Part shown: positions 1-6,019 of the stretch, piece after piece
Position numbering within the stretch: position 1 is the stretch's first letter
Layout: the number at the start of each line of letters is the position of its first letter
Assembly: GCA_945864765.1 (NCBI GenBank)
Contig: CAMBDR010000155.1
Span: 1 to 8,105 of the forward strand
From: Janthinobacterium lividum
GTDB lineage: Bacteria; Pseudomonadota; Gammaproteobacteria; Burkholderiales; Burkholderiaceae_D
Length of the DNA: 8,105 nt
Direction of reading: 5' to 3'
Program-made: the position numbers and the translations under genes
The notes under the pieces: model-generated
Told to the model about the DNA's origin: nothing
The model's database searches: none
Seen by the model: only the letters and a program-made list of their open reading frames with translations

Positions 1-261
1 GCGGATATGGATACCCTGATGGCGCAAACCCTGGGCTGGCCGCTGCCCGTCGCCGGTCTACGTTATTGGCTGCAAGGCCAGGTGCCGGGCGCGGCCCCCT
101 TGCAAGACGATATGACCGAAAGCCAGGGCTGGCGCATACGCTTCGTGAGTCGGCACCCGGATGGCAGCCCCAAACGTATCGATTTGACGCGTTACAGCGC
201 CGAGGCTGGCGAAGTCAAGCTACGTTTGATTATTGATGGCCCGGCAGAAGGTGGCCAATAA
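1..261 (+). CDS. lolB: Outer-membrane lipoprotein receptor LolB, C-terminal part (5' end outside window)
   Basis: The reading frame is open from the first base and stops at TAA 259-261, so about 86 C-terminal residues are visible and the start lies upstream. LolB is the outer-membrane lipoprotein that receives lipoproteins from the periplasmic carrier LolA and inserts them into the outer membrane. The visible stretch has the characteristic LolB segment LGWPLPVAGLRYWLQG near residues 10-25, followed by a GWRIRF strand and a basic PKRIDLTR strand, and it ends in a short beta strand (VKLRLIID) typical of the family's C-terminus. The lipobox and signal peptide cannot be seen. The gene stands 18 bp upstream of ispE on the same strand, the usual lolB-ispE pairing in beta- and gammaproteobacteria, so the two are probably co-transcribed. 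The call rests on motif recognition plus synteny. Confidence 0.9.
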   Translation, partial: ADMDTLMAQTLGWPLPVAGLRYWLQGQVPGAAPLQDDMTESQGWRIRFVSRHPDGSPKRIDLTRYSAEAGEVKLRLIIDGPAEGGQ

Positions 262-279
262 GGTAAGGTATAACGCAAG

Positions 280-1164
280 ATGACAAAATTAACTGAACTC
301 AATAATTGTTTGGCCCCCGCCAAAGTGAATTTATTTTTGCACGTGCTGGGGCGGCGCGCCGATGGTTACCACTTGCTGCAATCGGTGTTTCAATTACTCG
401 ATTATGGCGACACCCTGCATTTTACCTTGCGCGAGGATGGCAAAATCCGCCGCACCACCGCCTTGGCGGGGGTGGCCGAGGTGGATGATCTGGTGGTGCG
501 CGCGGCCAAACTATTGCAAAGCCAGACCCCGCGCATGGGGGTGGACATTCGGCTGGAAAAAGTCTTGCCGATGGGCGGCGGCCTGGGTGGTGGCTCCTCC
601 GATGCGGCCACCACCTTGATTGCGCTCAATCATTTATGGCAAATTGGCTTGAATCGCGAGCAATTGATGCAAATTGGCTTGAAACTGGGGGCCGACGTGC
701 CATTTTTCTTGTTTGGGAAGAATGCCTTTGCCGAAGGTGTGGGTGAGGAATTACAGGCCATTGCCACGCCGGCATGCTGGTATGTGGTGATCGAACCAGG
801 GGTGAGTGTGCCGACGCCCGCAATTTTTTCTGCGCATGACTTGACAAGGGATACGAAACCCGTCACAATAGCGGACTTTTCCAGTAGCCCAGCGTCTTGC
901 TTCGGAAAGAATGATTTGCAAGCCGTGGCGGCGCGTTTATACCCGCCGATTGCGCAAGCGGTGACGTGGCTAAGCCACTACGGCGCGGCGCGCATGACAG
1001 GCTCCGGTGCCTGTGTGTTTTGTGCGATGCCCAATTTGGCCGATGCGCAGCGAGTTGTTGCTGCAGCACAGGCCGCTTTCCCCGATCAGTGGAAAGTGTG
1101 GTGCGCCAAAGCATTAACACAACATCCAATGGCACAGTATTTGTCAGATGATGTGGTGAATTAG
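280..1164 (+). CDS. ispE: 4-diphosphocytidyl-2-C-methyl-D-erythritol kinase (IspE)
   Basis: A 294-residue GHMP-family kinase that phosphorylates the 2-hydroxyl of CDP-methylerythritol with ATP, in the cytoplasmic MEP pathway to isoprenoid precursors. Visible motifs in order: PAKVNLFLHV at 13-22, with the conserved lysine K15 of the substrate site; DGYHLLQSVF at 28-37; the glycine-rich ATP loop PMGGGLGGGSSDAA at 97-110; LGADVPFFLFG at 137-146, with the catalytic aspartate D139; and the C-terminal GHMP motif RMTGSGACVF at 238-247. The length is normal for the family. The ATG at 280 is supported by an AAGG element at 265-268 and puts PAKVNL at the usual distance from the N-terminus. The gene follows lolB by 18 bp and is followed by an AT-rich inverted repeat and then tRNA-Gln. 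Nothing is missing or broken. Confidence 0.97.
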   Translation: MTKLTELNNCLAPAKVNLFLHVLGRRADGYHLLQSVFQLLDYGDTLHFTLREDGKIRRTTALAGVAEVDDLVVRAAKLLQSQTPRMGVDIRLEKVLPMGGGLGGGSSDAATTLIALNHLWQIGLNREQLMQIGLKLGADVPFFLFGKNAFAEGVGEELQAIATPACWYVVIEPGVSVPTPAIFSAHDLTRDTKPVTIADFSSSPASCFGKNDLQAVAARLYPPIAQAVTWLSHYGAARMTGSGACVFCAMPNLADAQRVVAAAQAAFPDQWKVWCAKALTQHPMAQYLSDDVVN

Positions 1165-1195
1165 CCGCAAATTAGTTGCAAAGTAGACGGTTTCA

Positions 1196-1227
1196 ATAAA
1201 AATTGAGTGTTTTGCAGCAATTTTTAT
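1196..1227. repeat. AT-rich 10-bp perfect inverted repeat downstream of ispE
   Basis: The arms ATAAAAATTG (1196-1205) and CAATTTTTAT (1218-1227) are perfect reverse complements around a 12-nt loop. The position, 31 bp after the ispE stop, and the T5 run in the right arm suggest a weak transcription end for lolB-ispE. The stem has only one G-C pair, so it is not a convincing intrinsic terminator. It could instead be a binding site for an AT-preferring regulator just ahead of the tRNA promoter. Confidence 0.4.
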
Positions 1228-1238
1228 GAGTCACAGGT

Positions 1239-1267
1239 TTGTTTGTTATCGAATTGGGTGCTATAAT
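1239..1267 (+). promoter_or_regulatory. Sigma-70-type promoter of the tRNA-Gln gene
   Basis: A perfect -10 hexamer TATAAT lies at 1262-1267, with a weaker -35 match TTGTTT at 1239-1244 and a 17-bp spacer. The predicted transcription start is near 1274, giving a leader of about 23 nt before the mature tRNA 5' end at 1297. The position directly upstream of a stable RNA gene supports the call. Confidence 0.75.
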
Positions 1268-1296
1268 GCCCCGGCGGTAGCGAAAGCGAGTTGCGT

Positions 1297-1373
1297 AGGG
1301 GAGTCGCCAAGTTGGTTAAGGCACTGGATTTTGATTCCAGCATGCAAAGGTTCGAATCCTTTCTCCCCTGCCA
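1297..1373 (+). tRNA. tRNA-Gln, anticodon TTG
   Basis: The 77-nt sequence folds into a full cloverleaf. The acceptor stem AGGGGAG (1297-1303) pairs with CTCCCCT (1363-1369), followed by discriminator G1370 and an encoded CCA at 1371-1373. The D stem is GCC/GGC (1306-1308 with 1320-1322). The anticodon stem CTGGA/TCCAG (1324-1328 with 1336-1340) encloses the loop TTTTGAT with anticodon TTG at 1331-1333. The T arm is AAGG/CCTT-type with the loop TTCGAAT at 1351-1357. TTG reads glutamine codons CAA and CAG (the latter by wobble). The first pair is A-T, where E. coli tRNA-Gln has U-A; both are weak pairs, a known glutaminyl-tRNA synthetase identity feature. It is a single gene between ispE and prs with its own promoter. 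Confidence 0.97.
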
Positions 1374-1418
1374 AAATATTTGGTCGTGCTGTATTAGTAG
1401 TCGCATCATTATTGGCAT

Positions 1419-1447
1419 TATTCATTAGTATTACCCGTTGGTATTAT
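1419..1447 (+). promoter_or_regulatory. Candidate extended -10 promoter for prs
   Basis: The 141-bp stretch between the tRNA and prs contains TATTAT at 1442-1447, preceded directly by TGG at 1439-1441. Together they form an extended -10 element (TGnTATTAT, five of six matches to TATAAT). A poor -35 match, TATTCA, lies 17 bp upstream at 1419-1424, as is tolerated with an extended -10. The predicted start is near 1454, giving a leader of about 60 nt ahead of the ATG at 1515. This is inferred from pattern only; read-through from the tRNA promoter could also transcribe prs, since no terminator follows the tRNA. Confidence 0.4.
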
Positions 1448-1514
1448 CTGTTTCTTCCTCGGCAAACCTTCCAGTTTGCTTTCCAAGTGTTTAACGAACT
1501 ATCCTGGAACTCCC

Positions 1515-2465
1515 ATGGGCTACGAAAACCTAATGGTGTTTACCGGTAACGCGAACCCGGCGCTGGCTGCTGGTGTTGCGGCCCAACTCGGTATTTCCCT
1601 CGGCAAGGCAGCAGTTTCGCGATTCTCGGATGGCGAAGTCACTGTAGAAATCAATGAAAACGTGCGCGGTAAAGACGTTTTTGTCCTGCAATCCACTTGT
1701 GCCCCCACCAACGACAATTTGATGGAAATCATGTTGATGGTTGACGCCCTAAAGCGCGCCTCGGCAGGTCGTATTACGGCGGCGATTCCTTATTTTGGTT
1801 ATGCCCGGCAAGATCGGCGTCCGCGTTCGGCACGGGTGGCAATCTCGGCCAAGGTAGTGGCCAATATGTTGGAAGAAGCGGGGGTGGAGCGGGTCTTGAT
1901 CATGGATTTGCATGCGGATCAAATTCAAGGCTTCTTCGACATTCCGGTTGACAATATCTATGCATCGCCGCTGTTATTGGGTGATTTGCAAAAGAAAAAT
2001 TACGAAGATTTATTAGTGGTGTCGCCCGACGTGGGTGGCGTGGTACGCGCCCGTGCTCTGGCGAAACGCTTGAATTGCGATTTGGCGATTATCGATAAAC
2101 GTCGTCCCAAGGCCAATGTGTCGGAAGTGATGAATATTATTGGTGAAGTCGATGGCCGCAATTGTGTGATTATGGATGACATGGTCGATACCGCAGGCAC
2201 CTTGACCAAGGCCGCCGAGGTATTGAAAGAGCGCGGCGCGAAGAAAGTGGTGGCCTATTGTACCCATGCGGTTTTGTCTGGCCCGGCGATTGAACGCATC
2301 AGCAGCTCGCCGTTGGATGAATTGGTGGTGACCGATACCATTCCACTGTCGGAAGCGGCACAAGCTTGCAACAAAATTCGCCAACTCACTTGCGCACCTT
2401 TGCTGGCAGAAACCTTCCGCCGCATTATCAAGGGCGATTCGGTGATTTCCCTGTTTGTAGATTAA
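1515..2465 (+). CDS. prs: Ribose-phosphate pyrophosphokinase (PRPP synthase)
   Basis: A 316-residue class I PRPP synthase that transfers pyrophosphate from ATP to ribose 5-phosphate. The product feeds purine, pyrimidine, histidine, tryptophan and NAD synthesis in the cytoplasm. Visible motifs: FSDGE at 37-41; the catalytic flexible-loop segment YARQDRRPRSARVAISAK at 96-113; the metal and ATP site DLHADQIQGFF at 131-141 with H133; SPDVGGVVRAR at 170-180; the conserved basic KRRPK at 195-199; and the PRPP-binding loop DDMVDTAGTL at 221-230. I chose the ATG at 1515 because the N-terminus MGYENLMVFTGNANP matches the usual start of betaproteobacterial Prs and yields the standard length. An in-frame ATG at 1476 would add 13 unrelated residues. 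The Shine-Dalgarno sequence is weak (TGGA near 1505). rplY follows after 114 bp, a common pairing. Confidence 0.97.
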   Translation: MGYENLMVFTGNANPALAAGVAAQLGISLGKAAVSRFSDGEVTVEINENVRGKDVFVLQSTCAPTNDNLMEIMLMVDALKRASAGRITAAIPYFGYARQDRRPRSARVAISAKVVANMLEEAGVERVLIMDLHADQIQGFFDIPVDNIYASPLLLGDLQKKNYEDLLVVSPDVGGVVRARALAKRLNCDLAIIDKRRPKANVSEVMNIIGEVDGRNCVIMDDMVDTAGTLTKAAEVLKERGAKKVVAYCTHAVLSGPAIERISSSPLDELVVTDTIPLSEAAQACNKIRQLTCAPLLAETFRRIIKGDSVISLFVD

Positions 2466-2488
2466 AAAGTAGAATCAATTTGTTTTGG

Positions 2489-2560
2489 CGGGGAGCCTTG
2501 TGGCTCCCCGATTTATTGTGCCCCTGGTCGCGGGGGCACTTCACGCAAACCTTGGTTTGC
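2489..2560 (+). promoter_or_regulatory. Three consecutive hairpins in the prs-rplY gap (possible terminator, attenuator or L25 leader)
   Basis: The 114-bp gap is mostly inverted repeats. Hairpin 1 has a perfect 9-bp GC-rich stem, CGGGGAGCC/GGCTCCCCG (2489-2497 with 2502-2510), with a TTGT loop. Hairpin 2 is GTGCCCC/GGGGCAC (2518-2524 with 2533-2539) with an 8-nt loop. Hairpin 3 is GCAAACC/GGTTTGC (2545-2551 with 2554-2560), formally with a 2-nt loop, so six pairs with a 4-nt loop is more realistic. It ends 7 nt before the rplY Shine-Dalgarno GGAG at 2568-2571. Hairpin 1 is followed by ATTTATTG rather than a T run, so a complete stop of prs transcription is doubtful. Partial termination, RNA processing or translational control of L25 are all possible; which one applies is inference. 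Confidence 0.55.
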
Positions 2561-2579
2561 ATTAATTGGAGTAGTTCAT

Positions 2580-3188
2580 ATGAAAGTAGTCGCATTTACC
2601 CGCACATTGCAGGGGACCGGAGCGAGCCGCCGCCTGCGTAAAAGCGGTCAAACCCCAGGTATCGTGTATGGCTTTAACGGCCCAGCCGTCAATATCACAC
2701 TCGATCACAATGCCCTGTATCATGCATTGAAAAAAGAAGAGTTCCATTCGTCGGTGCTCGATCTGGAAGTGGATGGCGCGAATCAACAAGTTTTGCTGCG
2801 CGATTTCCAAATCCACGCCTACAAGCAATTGGTCTTGCATGCTGATTTCCAACGTATCGATCCAGAGAAAAAAATCCACATGAAAGTGGCGCTCCACTTC
2901 GTGAATGCAGAAATTTCCCCCGCAGTGAAATTGCATGCCGGCATTTTGAGCCATGTGATTTCGGATCTGGAAATTACTTGCTTGCCAAAAGATTTGCCAC
3001 GTTTCATTACCGTCGATTTGGCGACGCTGGATGCAGGCCATGCATTTCACGTCAACGACTTGAAAATGCCTGAAGGCGTGGCTCCTGCCAGCAACAAGAA
3101 CCAAACCGTGGTCACCGTCACCATTCCTGCTGCTCAGGTTGCAACTGAAGCGGTTGCCGCTGCACCTGCCAAGAAGGGCAAGAAGTAA
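2580..3188 (+). CDS. rplY: Large ribosomal subunit protein bL25, long CTC/TL5 form
   Basis: A 202-residue protein of the L25/TL5/CTC family that binds 5S rRNA in the 50S subunit. The N-terminal L25 domain covers about residues 3-92 and includes GASRRLRKSGQTPGIVYG at 14-31 and the HALKKEEFHSSVLDLEV segment at 48-64. The C-terminal TL5-type beta domain runs from about 100 to 185 (MKVALHFVNAEISPAVK, then ITCLPKDLPRFITVDL). The tail (188-202) is rich in alanine and ends in lysines, AAAPAKKGKK, plausible for RNA contact. E. coli L25 is much shorter and lacks the second domain; the two-domain length is normal in Betaproteobacteria. The start is fixed by GGAG at 2568-2571, 8 nt before the ATG. Upstream lie three hairpins and downstream a strong bidirectional terminator. 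Confidence 0.96.
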   Translation: MKVVAFTRTLQGTGASRRLRKSGQTPGIVYGFNGPAVNITLDHNALYHALKKEEFHSSVLDLEVDGANQQVLLRDFQIHAYKQLVLHADFQRIDPEKKIHMKVALHFVNAEISPAVKLHAGILSHVISDLEITCLPKDLPRFITVDLATLDAGHAFHVNDLKMPEGVAPASNKNQTVVTVTIPAAQVATEAVAAAPAKKGKK

Positions 3189-3208
3189 TCTTCTGCGCTG
3201 CTTGCAAC

Positions 3209-3236
3209 AAAAAAACCCGCTACGGCGGGTTTTTTT
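3209..3236. terminator. Bidirectional intrinsic terminator between convergent rplY and lapD
   Basis: The GC core CCCGC (3216-3220) and GCGGG (3225-3229) closes a TACG loop. It is flanked by A7 (3209-3215) and T7 (3230-3236), which pair to lengthen the stem and supply a U-tract on either strand. It lies 20 bp after the rplY stop and 15 bp beyond the lapD stop read from the other side, so it can end both transcripts. A second T7 run at 3242-3248 follows. Confidence 0.93.
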
Positions 3237-3251
3237 ATGCGTTTTTTTGTT

Positions 3252-5171
3252 TTAACGCCCCGGCCACGCTACCGCAGGCCCGGTTGCGCCATTAAAGCCC
3301 AGTTCTGCCAGTGCGTGCATTTCCGCTTCGCTACTCACGCCTTCGGCAATGACTTGTAAATCGATGCTATGCGCAATGGTACTCAAACCCTTTAAAAACG
3401 CCTGGTTGCCGGGGCTTTGGTGAATGTCGCGGATAAAGCTGGCATCGACCTTGATGTAATCCAGGCCCAAATCGTGGAGTTGGCCAATTTGCGCAATTTG
3501 TCGCCCAAAGTGTTCAATCCCAAGCTGGCAGCCAATGTTTTTTAATTCGGCGCAAAATGCCTGAAAGGCTTCAAAATGCGCCAGCACACCCACCTCGGCC
3601 ACTTCCAGCCACAGGCGCGGGGCCACTGTCCGATGATGTTCCAATAGCTCGCGCAGTTGATGCCGAAAGTGCGGGTGTTGCACCGAGCGCGCCGATAAAT
3701 TGATGGCCAAACCGGCCAGTTCCGGATGCAAGCTCAATTGCTGTACGCTCAGTGTTACGGCGGCCAAATCGAGCATACTGGTTAGCTCCAAACGCTCGGC
3801 CAAGGGCAGAAACTGGCCAGCGGTGAGCCAACCGCTTTCGGCATCCACGGCCAGACGCAAGGGGCATTCGCTATGCAGTAACTGGCCATGAAAATTGACC
3901 ACCGGAAATTCGGCCAGCTTGACCCGCCTTTGCGCCACCGCTTGCTTGAGTAACTCGCCCCATTGTTGCTGGCTGCGAGCGTGTTCCTGCGTGCTTTGCA
4001 CCGTGGTAATGGCATTGCCGCCTTGCGCTTCGGCGCTGGCCAGTGCCGCATCCACCTGGGCTAACAAGGAGCTGCAATTTTGCCCCGCTTGATAATGCGC
4101 AATGCCGATGCAGGCAATATTGGCCCCTTGCAGCAAGGGCGCACAACTTTGTGCCAGATTATCGAGCATTTCTTTTGCCAGCGCCTCGGTTTGTTGATGG
4201 TCAAGCGATAGCTCCAAACCAAAATCTGCCCCGTTTAAGCGACCTGCCAAACAGTCTTTATGCTGTTGCGCCACTTTGTGTATCGCCAAACTAACTAATT
4301 GAATCACTTGATCGGTATCGGCACGGCCAATTTTTCGATTCAATTCAGCCAATTGTTGAATCCGTAACAGCAACATACTACCGTCGCGCGCATCTTCCGC
4401 GTCCAGACTGGCGCGCAGGTGGGCCATAAAATAGCTGCGATTGGCCAAACCGGTGGCGCTATCCTGGTTGGCTTGTTGCCGCACTTGCTCCAGACGCCCA
4501 GCTTCATCATCAAACATCGACTTCAAGCGCTGCACCACCGAATTCATGGCCTGGGTTAAAGGGCGCAGTTCCGGTACGGTGGAGTCCGGCACGGTGGTGA
4601 AGCGGCGTTCGGTAATCGCTTGCGCCTGCGCAATAACGGCGTTTAAGGGGCGGCGTATTCTGGCTAAAATCAGGCTGCCCAGGATGGCACAGGCGATGCC
4701 GGCAATGGTGAGCGCACCCGCCATTTGCCAGGTCGAATTCCACAACGCATTGTAGGCAAAGCGGCTATGACTGACTAACTTGACCGTGCCCACCTGTTGC
4801 CAGCCGCCGGAAATTTTTGCCTGACCTGGTTCTGCGGCGATGGGCATCAAGCGCACAAACCAGGTGGGCGCGTTGGTGGCAGAATCGTTGGCATGGCGTT
4901 CGACCAGGGTGTGATCAAATGGATCGACGATACTGATCATTTCATAATTGCCGCTGTCAAACAGTGCCGCGACGGTCAATTCCATTTCAACCTTATCCAC
5001 CTGGCGCTGGCTCAGCGATAAGGCCAGCGTATTGGCGTTATCATTATTTTTCAAGCGCAATTGCTCTTGCAAATAGGCGCGTGAACTCAGGGTCGAAGCC
5101 GATAAGCTCCACACCATGGAAAAAAGGGTAGAGAGCAATAAAAGTAACCACAGTTGGCGGTACATTGACAT
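3252..5171 (-). CDS. lapD: LapD-like inner-membrane c-di-GMP receptor (LapD/MoxY N domain, HAMP, degenerate GGDEF and EAL)
   Basis: A 639-residue inside-out signalling protein. Layout: membrane segment 1 at about 7-23; periplasmic LapD/MoxY-type domain at about 25-147, with FDSGNYEMISIVD at 71-83 and the SGGWQQVGTVKLVSH hairpin at 121-135; membrane segment 2 at about 149-170; HAMP at about 171-225; GGDEF domain at about 230-395; EAL domain at about 400-636. W124 in the hairpin matches the tryptophan (W125 in P. fluorescens LapD) that grips LapG. The cyclase signature reads GADFG (314-318) instead of GGDEF, with no RxxD inhibitory site just before it. The EAL triplet is ECP (435-437) and the usual DDFG is EHFG (553-556). 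Other EAL-domain residues remain (NLSARS 491-496, WLEVAE 521-526, IKVDASFI 573-580, VIAEGV 607-612), suggesting c-di-GMP binding without catalysis. AAAGGA about 7 nt before the ATG supports this start; ATG 5165 is an alternative. It is probably co-transcribed with lapG, whose stop lies 71 bp upstream. Confidence 0.93.
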   Translation of the reverse strand: MSMYRQLWLLLLLSTLFSMVWSLSASTLSSRAYLQEQLRLKNNDNANTLALSLSQRQVDKVEMELTVAALFDSGNYEMISIVDPFDHTLVERHANDSATNAPTWFVRLMPIAAEPGQAKISGGWQQVGTVKLVSHSRFAYNALWNSTWQMAGALTIAGIACAILGSLILARIRRPLNAVIAQAQAITERRFTTVPDSTVPELRPLTQAMNSVVQRLKSMFDDEAGRLEQVRQQANQDSATGLANRSYFMAHLRASLDAEDARDGSMLLLRIQQLAELNRKIGRADTDQVIQLVSLAIHKVAQQHKDCLAGRLNGADFGLELSLDHQQTEALAKEMLDNLAQSCAPLLQGANIACIGIAHYQAGQNCSSLLAQVDAALASAEAQGGNAITTVQSTQEHARSQQQWGELLKQAVAQRRVKLAEFPVVNFHGQLLHSECPLRLAVDAESGWLTAGQFLPLAERLELTSMLDLAAVTLSVQQLSLHPELAGLAINLSARSVQHPHFRHQLRELLEHHRTVAPRLWLEVAEVGVLAHFEAFQAFCAELKNIGCQLGIEHFGRQIAQIGQLHDLGLDYIKVDASFIRDIHQSPGNQAFLKGLSTIAHSIDLQVIAEGVSSEAEMHALAELGFNGATGPAVAWPGR

Positions 5172-5242
5172 GAGAGATCCTTTATTTTACGCAGCCTGTT
5201 GCGAAACCCGGTAAGAGCTACTTTACCATTGTCTCACCCGTT

Positions 5243-5929
5243 TTAGTCAAAACCTTCATTATGAGCTCGTTGTAGTAAATCTTGCCAGCGCGAAAGTCGC
5301 CCCACGCCACCCGGCCCCAGCGTCGCATTGGCACCGACCCCTGCAAATACCCCTTGATTATTAAAGCTGAATATCGGCTGTAAATCGCTGCGCCGTGAGG
5401 CAGGGCGAATTTCACCGATTAAATTATCCAAAATCAGCGGTTCGGCATCCGGGCTGGGGTAATACGCCAACACCATATGCGCTTGTAGCAGCGGTTGGCT
5501 GACGCTGCCCAGTTTGGCTTTTACATAAATCAAACGTAAGTTTTCATTGGGTATTTGTAATTGCAGCAAGGTGAAGTATTTGGCGATCACAAAATCTTCG
5601 CAGTCGCCTTTGTTTTTGGCCAGTGATTCCATGGGCGTGGCCCAATAATCGTCTTGTCTCCATACCATGATGTCGTCGCCAAATTCAATGTGCTGATTGA
5701 AAAAGTCATTGACGCGTTTGAGTTTATCCGCTGCCGCCAGGTCTTTGGATTGTTGTAATATGCGCTGCCATGCTTGTAAGTCATTCGGTTTGCCACCCAG
5801 GTGGCGAAATTGCGCCTGAATTTTATTCCAGTCAATGGCTTGGACGAGTAAGGGGAGTAGCGTCATTAATAATAACGCCACAAAAAAAGTTTGAATAAAA
5901 TCACGTTTCGTCTTCAAAATAGCGCACAA
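5243..5929 (-). CDS. lapG: LapG-like periplasmic transglutaminase-type cysteine protease
   Basis: A 228-residue member of the bacterial transglutaminase-like cysteine proteinase family (peptidase C93, DUF920). LapG cleaves the N-terminal retention module of a surface adhesin unless it is held by c-di-GMP-bound LapD. The protein has a basic start followed by a hydrophobic signal-peptide core at about 11-29, with a likely cleavage after VQA (29-31). The catalytic triad is C110 in NKGDCEDFVIAKY, H151 in QAHMVLAYY and D168 in LILDNL; the 17-residue His-Asp spacing is that of LapG. D109 and E111 flanking the cysteine are the calcium-binding pair in studied LapG proteins. The start is uncertain: the first possible initiator is TTG at 5929. 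A second TTG at 5917 would give the more typical signal peptide start MKTKRDFIQTF. Neither has a clear Shine-Dalgarno sequence and no ATG or GTG is available in frame upstream. lapD follows 71 bp downstream. Confidence 0.93.
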   Translation of the reverse strand: MCAILKTKRDFIQTFFVALLLMTLLPLLVQAIDWNKIQAQFRHLGGKPNDLQAWQRILQQSKDLAAADKLKRVNDFFNQHIEFGDDIMVWRQDDYWATPMESLAKNKGDCEDFVIAKYFTLLQLQIPNENLRLIYVKAKLGSVSQPLLQAHMVLAYYPSPDAEPLILDNLIGEIRPASRRSDLQPIFSFNNQGVFAGVGANATLGPGGVGRLSRWQDLLQRAHNEGFD

Positions 5930-5961
5930 TTCAGAGATAGGTACGGGTAGCCGTATTGCAT
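5914..5961 (-). other. Possible 15-codon upstream reading frame overlapping the lapG start
   Basis: A minus-strand ATG at 5961-5959 opens a 15-codon frame (MQYGYPYLSLNCALF) whose TGA at 5916-5914 shares two bases with the TTG codon at 5917-5915, forming TTGA. Stop-start overlaps of this type usually signal translational coupling, and lapG lacks a good ribosome site of its own. Only a weak AAGA lies 7 nt before this ATG. Chance occurrence remains likely. Confidence 0.2.
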
Positions 5962-6019
5962 ATGATAGTCTTAACTAAAAAATGACTTGTTTTCAATAAC
6001 AATAGACAGGATAGATTAT
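5930..6019. promoter_or_regulatory. Divergent promoter region between lapG and the TolC-family gene
   Basis: This short AT-rich gap must hold the promoters of both divergent genes. On the plus strand TATGAT (5961-5966) matches five of six -10 bases, with only a poor -35 (TAGGTA at 5938-5943, 17-bp spacer). On the minus strand the overlapping TATCAT (5967-5962) is a -10 candidate without a recognisable -35. The two -10 candidates share bases, which would make the promoters mutually exclusive if real. No clear operator repeat is visible beyond the CATATG palindrome at 5959-5964. Confidence 0.3.

Noticed and set aside
639..683. Exact 15-bp direct repeat in ispE (639-653 and 669-683)
   Set aside because: It encodes QIGL twice in a helix where IspE proteins normally show two similar Leu-Trp...Gly-Leu segments, so family sequence plus codon choice explains it.
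1297..1373. tRNA-Gln as a possible integration site for a mobile element
   Set aside because: No integrase gene and no repeated copy of the tRNA 3' end is found downstream; prs follows directly.
1226..1549. Plus-strand reading frame of 107 codons running through tRNA-Gln and into prs
   Set aside because: It covers the entire tRNA and the prs start in another frame and its product has no recognisable features; the tRNA and Prs calls are far stronger.
2562..3104. 180-codon minus-strand frame antisense to rplY
   Set aside because: It lies almost wholly inside the well-supported L25 gene and shows no family motif; it is a shadow of that gene's codon use.
5218..5415. 65-codon minus-strand frame overlapping the lapG 3' end
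   Set aside because: It overlaps the conserved C-terminus of LapG in another frame and has no recognisable content.
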